In this document: positions 1 to 6,508 of the stretch, in pieces | Numbering within the stretch: the stretch's first letter is position 1 | Layout of the letters: each line of letters starts with the position of its first letter | Assembly (NCBI GenBank): GCA_003532515.1 | Contig: DOEX01000004.1 | Span: 1 to 11,028, forward strand | Length of the DNA: 11,028 bases | Direction of reading: 5' to 3' | From: Anaerolineaceae bacterium | GTDB lineage: Bacteria; Chloroflexota; Anaerolineae; Anaerolineales; Anaerolineaceae | Position numbers and translations under genes: made by a program | The notes under the pieces: generated by a model | Databases searched by the model: none | The model's input: the letters and a program-made list of their open reading frames with translations, nothing else | What the model was told of the DNA's origin: nothing

Positions 1-1391
1 TTGGGCATGCGATCAATAAATTCTGCAGCATTTGCGATTTGAGCCGCTCTAATGATTTCTTCATCCGTCGCGGTCGGTCTCCCAAAGAGGATATTCTCTC
101 GAATTGTGCCGTGGAAAAGGAATACGTCCTGTAAAACCATGCTGACTGATTGATGCAATTGATCCAGGTTGAAGTCCCTGACATCCACTCCATCGATACT
201 CACTTTGCCGCTGACGACATCATAAAATCTGGGAATCAGGCTCACTAACGTAGTCTTTCCCACGCCTGTTGGACCCACCAGGGCGACAGTGCTACCCGCT
301 TTGATGTCCAGGTTGATGTTGTTTAACACCTCTTCGCCTTCTGTATAATGAAAATTCACATTTTCGAAACGTACATCTCCTTGAATGGGCTCATTGAAGA
401 TGCGAGGATTGACTGGGGATGCAATTTCTGGCGACACGGTAAGGATATCCGCGATACGCTCGAAACCAGCCAGAGATTCCTGAACAGCTTCCATGGAGTT
501 GCCCAAGCTACGGACCGGCGTGTAAAAACTGTCAAGATAGAGAAAAAAGGCGACCAGGTCGGCGATGGAAAGTGTGCCGGCGATTGCCATACGAGCTCCA
601 AAAAATATCACCAGCAATTGACCTATCCCGGCTGCAAAATCGAAGATGGGATTGAAAATCGCCATCAGCTTTAAGGCACGCAAGTTTTTATGCAGCACAA
701 GCTGGATTTTGCCATCTACCTTGTCCAGTTCATCTTCTTCCCGGGCAAATGCCTTTACTTCCCGGATCCCGGATAAGCTGTCGTTAAGTACCGCGTTTAG
801 CTCACCAAGAGATTGTTGGCGGTTTTTGAACGCCGGACGAACCACCTTGCTGTAACCGATCAATGCAATAACAATTAAAGGGATTGGTATGAGAGTCAGA
901 AAGGTCAGGTGCACATTCATCGAGAGCAGAATTGCAATAACACCAACCAGGGTGATGCCATTGACAATCACATCCGGCAAGGCATGAGCGATCATTCGCT
1001 CGAATAGATCTGTGTCGTTAATGATCCTTGACATTAACTGACCAGTTTGCTTGTCTTCATAGAAACGCAGGGATAGCTTCTGAATGTGTTCGTACACCAG
1101 GCGGCGGGCATCTGAAACGACTCCCCAACCAGCAATATGGGCGGCGTAGGAGCGAACAAATTGCATCAATGCCCGGGCAGCAAAAACAATTAAGGCGATG
1201 ACGGAAATGCGAGTAATAAAATTAACTGTGTCTTGACTGAGCGGTTCTGTTGTTAGTCTTGCTATGAGCAAGCGGATTATCCAGGGGATCAATAATTGCG
1301 CGCCAACTAGACCGAGCATAGTCAATGTGGTAATTAAAATTAATTTCCAATATTTTCGGGCAAGTTTGCCAAATAAGTTATATGGTTTCAA
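1..1391 (-). CDS. ABC exporter, fused membrane and ATPase domains (partial, C-terminus beyond left edge)
   Basis: This is a type IV (MsbA/LmrA-like) ABC exporter half-transporter, which would work as a dimer in the inner membrane. About 463 codons are present. The N-terminal 300 or so residues form the six-helix membrane domain, with a typical stretch reading YEDKQTGQLMSRIINDTD and the loop IREVKAFAREEDE. The nucleotide-binding domain follows, with Walker A GPTGVGKTT encoded near 260-288 and a Q-loop VLQDVFLFHGTIRENI. The window ends at FIDRMP, just before the expected LSGGQ signature, Walker B and H-loop. The start is a TTG at 1391-1389: an in-frame stop lies about 40 bases upstream with no ATG between, and the first downstream ATG would cut into the first membrane helix. 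The TTG overlaps the stop of the upstream peptidase gene as TTGA, which suggests translational coupling. The substrate cannot be read from sequence; the peptidase neighbour makes a peptide possible, but lipid or drug export is equally compatible. Confidence 0.93.
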   Translation of the reverse strand, partial: MKPYNLFGKLARKYWKLILITTLTMLGLVGAQLLIPWIIRLLIARLTTEPLSQDTVNFITRISVIALIVFAARALMQFVRSYAAHIAGWGVVSDARRLVYEHIQKLSLRFYEDKQTGQLMSRIINDTDLFERMIAHALPDVIVNGITLVGVIAILLSMNVHLTFLTLIPIPLIVIALIGYSKVVRPAFKNRQQSLGELNAVLNDSLSGIREVKAFAREEDELDKVDGKIQLVLHKNLRALKLMAIFNPIFDFAAGIGQLLVIFFGARMAIAGTLSIADLVAFFLYLDSFYTPVRSLGNSMEAVQESLAGFERIADILTVSPEIASPVNPRIFNEPIQGDVRFENVNFHYTEGEEVLNNINLDIKAGSTVALVGPTGVGKTTLVSLIPRFYDVVSGKVSIDGVDVRDFNLDQLHQSVSMVLQDVFLFHGTIRENILFGRPTATDEEIIRAAQIANAAEFIDRMP

Positions 1392-2029
1392 GTTAAATTT
1401 CCGATTTCGTGTGAGATTGTCAAGGTCGCGTTATTGCCCCAACGTGGAATGGGTATTCCCCATGATTTCATAAATGCTTTGTCTTCCATCCAAAATAAGC
1501 CTGTTCCAGCATTAACCCAGGAGTTGATGAAACCCCAGGGAGTGTGGATTTCACCACTGTAATGATCAGGGTCGTAGGCCGCAAAGAGCATGGTGTGACC
1601 GCTGGCACCTTTTTCGCGATTGTAATTTTTTGGTTGGTCCCGGTAGTAGATTTTTGGCGATTGCTTGAACCACCAATAAATTGTGACCAGACAGGCAATG
1701 TTATCTGCTTCAGCGGTAGCTCGCAAAACATCTGGGCTCAAATGTAGCAGGCTCGCATTGAGTGGAAGATCATGCTTTTTTGCCAGATAGCGCAGCAGGC
1801 GTAACTGCAAAGGAGACGTAATGGCGGAATTTGGTGCCAGGCGGTAAAACCGTCCCTGCCACCATATTCGGTTTATTTCAGCTATGATTTCGGCTGGATC
1901 AAGCTTAACTTCAGAGAGCAATTCGATAGCAGCCACAATGGAATGCACCGCACAATCGTTCCCGATTTGAAGCGTTTGCAACTTGGCTAGTTTTGTTTCT
2001 GGGAAAGCTTTCAGGCTTGTTTTTTTCAT
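1388..2029 (-). CDS. papain-like / C39-like cysteine peptidase, standalone
   Basis: A 213-residue soluble protein with no signal peptide. Counting from the ATG, it shows the layout of a papain-fold cysteine peptidase. An N-terminal Gln-Cys block (LQIGNDCAVHSI) has Gln21 as possible oxyanion residue and Cys26 as nucleophile. GHTMLFAAYD follows, with His145. Then comes PWGFINSW with Asn169, resembling the NSW of papains; Asp153 is the alternative third member in C39 style. C39 domains normally cut double-glycine leaders and are fused to the N-terminus of peptide exporters; here the protein is separate and its stop overlaps the exporter start by four bases, so joint function is inferred. The ATG at 2029 directly follows an in-frame TTG (2032-2030) that could also initiate; neither has a strong ribosome-binding site. 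It could instead be an inactive member or a different C1/C39-like family. I do not recognise a named homologue. Confidence 0.6.
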   Translation of the reverse strand: MKKTSLKAFPETKLAKLQTLQIGNDCAVHSIVAAIELLSEVKLDPAEIIAEINRIWWQGRFYRLAPNSAITSPLQLRLLRYLAKKHDLPLNASLLHLSPDVLRATAEADNIACLVTIYWWFKQSPKIYYRDQPKNYNREKGASGHTMLFAAYDPDHYSGEIHTPWGFINSWVNAGTGLFWMEDKAFMKSWGIPIPRWGNNATLTISHEIGNLT

Positions 2030-2083
2030 CAAGCCAATTTTACACGCATCTTAACAAATCTGGTCCATATTGCGTTTGCGGGG

Positions 2084-2114
2084 AAGTGAAACAAGCCTTC
2101 ACCTGTTTCTACTT
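2084..2114. repeat. imperfect inverted repeat between DUF305 and peptidase genes
   Basis: AAGTGAAACA (2084-2093) can pair with TGTTTCTACTT (2104-2114) with one bulged base, leaving a ten-base loop. It lies in the 115-base gap between two leftward genes. No T-run follows it in the direction of transcription (the minus-strand transcript continues CCCCGC), so it is not a standard intrinsic terminator. It could be an mRNA processing or partial attenuation structure. Nothing else convincing is seen in the gap. Confidence 0.4.
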
Positions 2115-2144
2115 AAAAAACAATTACCGGTGGCTATCGCGGAC

Positions 2145-2645
2145 TTAATCCAGACGCTCAAGGATCGCTTCCATCTGGGCGATCTCTTCCTGCTGCGTCT
2201 GCACGATCTCCTCACAAAGTGTGATCAGTTCGGGGTCCGTAAGTTTAGCTTTCTCGCACATCAGGATGGCTGAAGAATGGTGAGGGATCATCGATATGGT
2301 AAATTCGCGATCACCAATCGTGGTTTGAGTGCGCACAAAGAAGACCACAAGTAGGAACACAATCGTTGCCAGAACGAGTATGATCCGATTCTTTTTTGGT
2401 TCTTTATACATTTGGCGCATAACAAGTACCATCACAATCACCATCGGCGCTGCCATTGCGAGTGTCATGTAGAAATTGTTCAGAGTAAAGTAGAAATGGT
2501 CGATTGTGTCTATCATCAAATACATCAGGAAGAACATCAGGATGCTATTTATCGTAATTGCGATGGCTAACTTGCCGTACATGGATGGCATTTTTCCTTT
2601 ATCCATCGAGTGTTCCATTTTTGCTTCATGCATTCGGGGTTCCAT
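2145..2645 (-). CDS. membrane-anchored DUF305 protein with Met/His-rich N-terminus
   Basis: A 166-residue protein. Residues 1-22 are rich in Met (six) plus two His, the kind of composition that binds copper or silver ions. Three hydrophobic segments follow, at about 24-46, 57-77 and 88-104. The C-terminal third carries the DUF305 hallmark ISMIPHHSSAILMCEKA and then ELITLCEEIVQTQQEEIAQME, a ferritin-like helical pair with a conserved MIPHH. DUF305 proteins are often found beside copper-handling genes, but their biochemical role is not settled. The start chosen is the ATG at 2645-2643, because a GGAGG (2654-2650) lies four bases upstream; a TTG eight codons earlier is in frame but would place that site inside the gene. 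It is the first gene of the leftward group, divergent from the B12 operon. A metal-related role is an inference. Confidence 0.85.
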   Translation of the reverse strand: MEPRMHEAKMEHSMDKGKMPSMYGKLAIAITINSILMFFLMYLMIDTIDHFYFTLNNFYMTLAMAAPMVIVMVLVMRQMYKEPKKNRIILVLATIVFLLVVFFVRTQTTIGDREFTISMIPHHSSAILMCEKAKLTDPELITLCEEIVQTQQEEIAQMEAILERLD

Positions 2646-2649
2646 TTTT

Positions 2650-2654
2650 CCTCC
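2650..2654 (-). promoter_or_regulatory. ribosome-binding site fixing the DUF305 start
   Basis: GGAGG followed by AAAA and ATG on the minus strand. This perfect site decides for the ATG at 2645 over the in-frame TTG at 2669. Confidence 0.8.
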
Positions 2655-2790
2655 GTCCTGGACTGTCAATCAAACAATTAAACGCTAGGTAAATTCATTG
2701 TAGTGTAGCTACTCGGTCAACCGGGCCAAACATTGGACAGTTTATCGACAAGTAAACTCATGCTAATGTAATTGTGGGTTGTGGAAGAAA

Positions 2791-2819
2791 TTGACAATCG
2801 AATTGTTGGATGCTATCAT
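2791..2819 (+). promoter_or_regulatory. sigma-70-type promoter of the B12 uptake operon
   Basis: A perfect -35 TTGACA (2791-2796), a 17-base spacer and a -10 TATCAT (2814-2819, five of six matches). The predicted transcript would begin near 2826, a few bases before the riboswitch P1 helix, which is where such a promoter should be. Confidence 0.75.
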
Positions 2820-2830
2820 ATTCATTACTG

Positions 2831-2950
2831 AAAACCTGAGGTAACCCGATGCCCGGATGTTAGGGTGTAATGGCGGAAGCTGGTGAAAGACCAGCACTGT
2901 ACCGCAACTGTAAGTCGCAAGACGAGTCAGGAAGCCAACCTCAGGAAAAC
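2831..2950 (+). promoter_or_regulatory. cobalamin riboswitch
   Basis: The segment carries the conserved parts of the B12-sensing RNA in order: AGGGTGTAATGGCGGAAGC, then GGTGAAAGACCAGCACTGT, then ACCGCAACTGTAAGTCG, and finally GAGTCAGGAAGCCAACC. The closing P1 helix is clear: CCTGAGGT (2835-2842) pairs perfectly with ACCTCAGG (2938-2945). Cobalamin riboswitches normally lower expression of B12 uptake or synthesis genes when the cofactor is abundant; here the element precedes an uptake operon. It is compact, but the core is complete by eye. Confidence 0.92.
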
Positions 2951-2977
2951 CCAAAGACCTTCTCGGATTAAGAGGGT

Positions 2978-3005
2978 GGGTGAGATGCGCTCATATTCTC
3001 AACCC
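2978..3005 (+). promoter_or_regulatory. possible antiterminator hairpin of the riboswitch
   Basis: GGGTGAGA (2978-2985) can pair with TCTCAACCC (2997-3005) with one bulge. The 3' arm contains the first five bases of the downstream terminator stem, so the two structures exclude each other. This is the expected logic of a transcriptional riboswitch, but it is inferred from base pairing only; how P1 formation would disfavour it is not evident from sequence. Confidence 0.45.
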
Positions 3006-3034
3006 TTTCTAATCCAGAAGGGGTTGATTTTTTT
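3001..3034 (+). terminator. intrinsic terminator in the B12 operon leader
   Basis: AACCCTTTCT (3001-3010) pairs along ten bases, with one G-U, with AGAAGGGGTT (3016-3025) around a five-base loop, followed by GATTTTTTT. It sits between the riboswitch and the first gene, so it is best read as the expression platform rather than the end of another transcript. Confidence 0.85.
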
Positions 3035-3049
3035 GAAATCGAGGAGAAT

Positions 3050-4267
3050 ATGAAAAAAATTCTGACCCTTCTGGCTGTATTGATCATTTTCGTCTTGCCT
3101 GCCTGCCAGGTGCCAGCCGCAGTAGTCGAAACAGAACCTATTGTTAGCGAAGCGCCAACGGCGGAGGCTCCAGAGTCGACCTCCCCGGTGGAAGAAGCCA
3201 CCCAGGTTCCTGCAGAAGTAGAGCAGGTTAGCATTGATTATGCCAAAAACTTTACCCTGGAATATAAAGATGGCTACAAGCTACTGACCGTCACGCTGCC
3301 CTGGCTGGGAGCGACCGAATCATTGGTATATGCGCTGATACCCAATGGAACACAGGTTGATGAAGAATTGGGCAATGCGGTTGTGATCCATACACCGATC
3401 GACAGTTTCGTTTCGTTTTCTTCTACCTATCTGCCTTTCCTGGAACAGATTGGCGAGTTGAATAGCCTGATAGCTGTAGATACCGCTGATTATATTTACA
3501 ATGCTGATGTGCGCTTAGGGGTCGAGAACGGCAGTGTAACCACCGTTGGAAGCGGACCAACTATTGACGTGGAAACAGTGGTGGAGCTTGCTCCGGACCT
3601 CATCATGACCTCTGCTTCCGGCTCTGCTGATTGGGATACCCATCCTGTCCTCGAACAAGCCGGACTTCCTGTGGTGATCAATTCCGACTATCTGGAGCAA
3701 GATCCATTAGGGAGAGCCGAATGGGGCAAGTTCATAGCCGCTTTCTACGACAAAGAGGCAGAAGCTGACCAGGTTTTCGATGCCATGGCAGCGCGTTATG
3801 AAGAAGCCAAGGCGTCGGTGGCGGGTCAATCCGAAAAAGTAACTGTTTTTGTCAATACCGCTTATGAGGGCACATGGTATATGCCAGGAGGCGAGAGTTA
3901 TGCCGCAATTCTGCTGAGTGATGCCGGTGCAGATTACCTATGGAACGACCTGGAAGGGACCGGTGCCATGCCGATTGACTTTGAAGTCGTGGTTGAAAGA
4001 GCGAAGGATGCAGATTTTTGGCTCAATGTGGGATTTGCCAGTGACCTGGCGAGCCTGGCTGCCATGGATCCGCGTTATGTAGATTTTAAAGCCTACCAGG
4101 AAGGTAAAGTTTTCAATAACAATGCCCGTATCACTGAAATGGGCGGCACGGATTACTTTGAAAGTGGAACTGCTAACCCGGATGCGGTCTTGCGAGACCT
4201 GATCGCGATTTTTTACCCAGACCTGGCTGGTGGGCATGAACTTTATTATTACCGCCAATTACAATAG
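3050..4267 (+). CDS. btuF: cobalamin-binding lipoprotein of an ABC importer (BtuF-like)
   Basis: A 405-residue substrate-binding protein. The first 18 residues form a lipoprotein signal ending in LPAC, so Cys19 should be lipidated and anchor the protein outside the membrane. Residues 20-60 are a low-complexity Ala/Pro/Thr/Glu/Val linker. From about 65 it matches the class III periplasmic binding fold (Peripla_BP_2): VVIHTPIDSF, the region IDVETVVELAPDLIMTSA near 172-189, and the helical EWGKFIAAFYDKEAEAD near 224-240. This family carries corrinoids, haem or ferric siderophores. Assignment to cobalamin rests on the riboswitch directly upstream. A GAGGAG (3041-3046) three bases before the ATG supports the start. 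The permease gene follows after 23 bases. Confidence 0.9.
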   Translation: MKKILTLLAVLIIFVLPACQVPAAVVETEPIVSEAPTAEAPESTSPVEEATQVPAEVEQVSIDYAKNFTLEYKDGYKLLTVTLPWLGATESLVYALIPNGTQVDEELGNAVVIHTPIDSFVSFSSTYLPFLEQIGELNSLIAVDTADYIYNADVRLGVENGSVTTVGSGPTIDVETVVELAPDLIMTSASGSADWDTHPVLEQAGLPVVINSDYLEQDPLGRAEWGKFIAAFYDKEAEADQVFDAMAARYEEAKASVAGQSEKVTVFVNTAYEGTWYMPGGESYAAILLSDAGADYLWNDLEGTGAMPIDFEVVVERAKDADFWLNVGFASDLASLAAMDPRYVDFKAYQEGKVFNNNARITEMGGTDYFESGTANPDAVLRDLIAIFYPDLAGGHELYYYRQLQ

Positions 4268-4290
4268 CGATTAGTACAAGACAGGGCAAG

Positions 4291-5358
4291 ATGAACTTAG
4301 CAAGCATTAACAAGCCAGGAGTAAACCGCACAGGAGTTTTCATCCTGTTGGGTTTATTGCTTCTGGCTGTGGTTGCTTTGAACCTGACGCTTGGCTCCGT
4401 CCGAATCCCACTCAAGGACATTCTCAGAGTCTTATTCGGGCAAGGCGGTGTAAAAGATAGCTGGGTTTTCATCATCCAGGACTATCGTCTGCCAAAAATT
4501 GTTACTGCCATTTTAGCTGGCATGGCTTTGGGCGCCAGTGGGTTGCAGATGCAGACCATGTTCCGCAACCCTTTGGCAGATCCATTCATCCTTGGCATCA
4601 ACTCTGGCGCAAGTCTGGGTGTGGCTATCGCCATTATGGGGGCAGGGTTAGCCGGCGGGCTGTTTATTCCGGCACTGAACCTGGCAGGAGATTTGGGTTT
4701 GGTTGCTGCTGCTTCTTTAGGTGCGGGCGCAGTTATGGGCTTGATTTTGCTTGTTGGGAGGCGGGTCAACAACCCGACCACGCTTCTGATCCTTGGACTG
4801 ATGTTTGGGCATGCGACCAGCGCCTTGGTAAGTCTGCTAATCTATTTCAGCGCGCCTGAGAAGGTGAAGGCTTACAGCATCTGGTCTTTTGGTGCATTTA
4901 ATGGAGTGACCTGGGATCAACTACAGGTCCTCTTACCCGTGATCTTGTTCGCCTTAGGGATTCTGGCTTTCCTACCCAAGGGATTGAACGCGCTCTTGCT
5001 CGGTGAGGATTATGCAAAGACGATGGGTTTGAATGTTTCGCGGCTGCGCCTGCTGGTCTTGATCAGTGCATCCATCCTCTCTGGAGCAATTACGGCTTTT
5101 TGTGGACCGATCGGTTTTATCGGTGTAGCTGTGCCGCATATCGCTCGCAACCTGTTGAAGACTTCCAACCACAAGCTGCTTATTCCGGCTGTGATCCTGA
5201 TTGGTGCTATTGTCGCCGTGATGGCAGATTTGGTTGCCCAGATGCCGGGCAGCCAGTTTGTGCTGCCAATTAATGTAGTGACGTCTCTATTCGGAGCACC
5301 TTTTGTACTCTGGATTGTTCTAAAACGTAAACGGGGGGCGACAACATTCAACGTATGA
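4291..5358 (+). CDS. btuC: cobalamin ABC importer permease (BtuC/FecCD family)
   Basis: A 355-residue, strongly hydrophobic protein expected to form about ten membrane helices and to dimerise as the translocation channel. Family hallmarks are RLP near residues 66-68, LAGMALGASGLQMQTMFRNP leading into LADPFILG near 75-102, the cytoplasmic LGEDYAKTMGLNV that contacts the ATPase, and ITAFCGPIGFIGVAVPHIAR near the C-terminal third. Length is normal for the family. The stop overlaps the next start as ATGA (5355-5358), so permease and ATPase are translationally coupled. Iron-siderophore and haem permeases belong to the same family; the riboswitch favours cobalamin. Confidence 0.93.
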   Translation: MNLASINKPGVNRTGVFILLGLLLLAVVALNLTLGSVRIPLKDILRVLFGQGGVKDSWVFIIQDYRLPKIVTAILAGMALGASGLQMQTMFRNPLADPFILGINSGASLGVAIAIMGAGLAGGLFIPALNLAGDLGLVAAASLGAGAVMGLILLVGRRVNNPTTLLILGLMFGHATSALVSLLIYFSAPEKVKAYSIWSFGAFNGVTWDQLQVLLPVILFALGILAFLPKGLNALLLGEDYAKTMGLNVSRLRLLVLISASILSGAITAFCGPIGFIGVAVPHIARNLLKTSNHKLLIPAVILIGAIVAVMADLVAQMPGSQFVLPINVVTSLFGAPFVLWIVLKRKRGATTFNV

Positions 5359-6377
5359 GAACCCCGCTGCTATCCACCCAAAATCTTGAAATTGGCTATA
5401 TAAACGGCAAACCTGCCCGCAAAGTGGTTGGATCGGAACTGAACCTGGAGTTGTATCAAGGTGAGTTTGTCTGCCTGGTTGGACCAAATGGTGCCGGTAA
5501 ATCGACACTATTAAAGACGCTAACAGGTTTGCTGCCACTGTTGGGTGGTGAGGTTTTTCTTGGTGGTAAGAGACTGGCACAATTTACACGCAAGGAATTG
5601 GCCAACGAAATCAGCGTTGTACTGACCAGTCCGATAGAAGTCGGAGCGATGACTGTCAATGAACTGGTAGCCATGGGTCGCTTCCCCTTTACCGGTCTTT
5701 TCGACCGGATGAGCCAAAGAGATTGGGAAGTTGTACAGCAATCGCTTGAAATGGTTGGAATGACCGGGTTTGAAGAACGGATGGTTCACAAGCTCAGTGA
5801 TGGTGAACGCCAGAAAGTGATGATCGCCCGGGCATTGGCGCAGGAGCCCCGCATTTTGGTACTGGACGAACCAACAGCTTACCTGGATTTGCCTGGTCGC
5901 GTGAGCATAATGAACCTGCTGCATGAGTTGGCAAGGTATCACGACAAAACTGTATTGACCTCAACCCATGACCTCGACCTGGCAATGCGCAGTGCCGACC
6001 GCTTCTGGTTAATGTCTCCAGTGGGGAAGGTTGTCAGCGGTGCACCTGAAGATTTGGTCCTGAGTCGTGAATTTCAACGGGTTTTTACCCGGGACCGGAT
6101 CAGTTTTGACCTGATGAACGGAAATTTTAAGGTTGCTGACAGTAGTGAAGGGCAGGTGTGCCTGCAGGGCGATGGGGAAGCCCGGGTTTGGACGGAACGC
6201 GCTTTGCAAAGAATTGGCTACTCAGTTAGTTTTACTAATGAGGCTTGCATCGGCTTGCGCGTAGCCGTAAAACCTGTCGAATCAGGGTTTGTTTGGACGG
6301 TTGTGGAGGGGGAGGCAGTTAACGAATTTTTCGATATTGAGAGCCTGTTAACTCATTTGCGAAGATTGACAATATGA
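5355..6377 (+). CDS. btuD: cobalamin ABC importer ATPase (BtuD-like) with C-terminal extension
   Basis: A 340-residue ATPase that powers the importer from the cytoplasmic face. Walker A GPNGAGKST is at 43-51, the signature LSDGE at 147-151 (Asp in place of the usual Gly), Walker B ILVLDEP at 167-173, and the switch His at 205 in STHDLD. The core ends near 250. About 90 further residues follow, with a block CLQGDGEARVWTERALQRIG. A usual BtuD/FhuC ATPase is about 250-265 residues, so this is an extended form; I recall similar extensions in some FecE/HmuV-like ATPases of other phyla, but cannot verify it here. The gene starts inside the end of the permease gene and closes the operon. No clear terminator follows. 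Confidence 0.9.
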   Translation: MRTPLLSTQNLEIGYINGKPARKVVGSELNLELYQGEFVCLVGPNGAGKSTLLKTLTGLLPLLGGEVFLGGKRLAQFTRKELANEISVVLTSPIEVGAMTVNELVAMGRFPFTGLFDRMSQRDWEVVQQSLEMVGMTGFEERMVHKLSDGERQKVMIARALAQEPRILVLDEPTAYLDLPGRVSIMNLLHELARYHDKTVLTSTHDLDLAMRSADRFWLMSPVGKVVSGAPEDLVLSREFQRVFTRDRISFDLMNGNFKVADSSEGQVCLQGDGEARVWTERALQRIGYSVSFTNEACIGLRVAVKPVESGFVWTVVEGEAVNEFFDIESLLTHLRRLTI

Positions 6378-6391
6378 GTGAAAGGATTGTT

Positions 6392-6418
6392 TGTCAGTCT
6401 GAGCGATAGCGAAGAATC
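6392..6418 (+). repeat. dispersed-repeat-like motif in convergent gap
   Basis: TGTCAGTCTGAGCG followed by ATAGCGAAGAATC lies between two convergent genes. I recognise the pattern (a GTCA-TCTGAGCG core followed by AGCGAAGAATC) as a short sequence recurring between genes in many Chloroflexota and Bacteroidota genomes. Only one good copy is visible in the window; a second TGTCATTC at 6491-6498 shares only the first few bases. Confidence 0.45.
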
Positions 6419-6425
6419 GTGTCGA

Positions 6426-6443
6426 TGGGAGGCTAAAATCCCA
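6426..6443. repeat. small hairpin in the convergent gap
   Basis: TGGGA (6426-6430) pairs with TCCCA (6439-6443) around an eight-base loop. There is no T-run on either strand, so it is a weak candidate for ending either the B12 operon or the NRAMP gene. The rest of 6378-6508 shows nothing else convincing. Confidence 0.25.
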
Positions 6444-6508
6444 CGCAATAAAGGCTCAGGTGGACAAAGAATTCACAACATCAAAAATCTGTCATTCATG
6501 ATCCACAC

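Noticed and set aside
348..674. Plus-strand open frames across the exporter and other genes.
   Set aside because: They are antisense to well-recognised proteins and show no family features of their own.
2040..2102. A 20-codon GTG-started frame on the minus strand just before the peptidase gene, considered as a precursor peptide for the peptidase/exporter pair.
   Set aside because: It has no ribosome-binding site, no double-glycine leader and overlaps a hairpin; its length is within chance.
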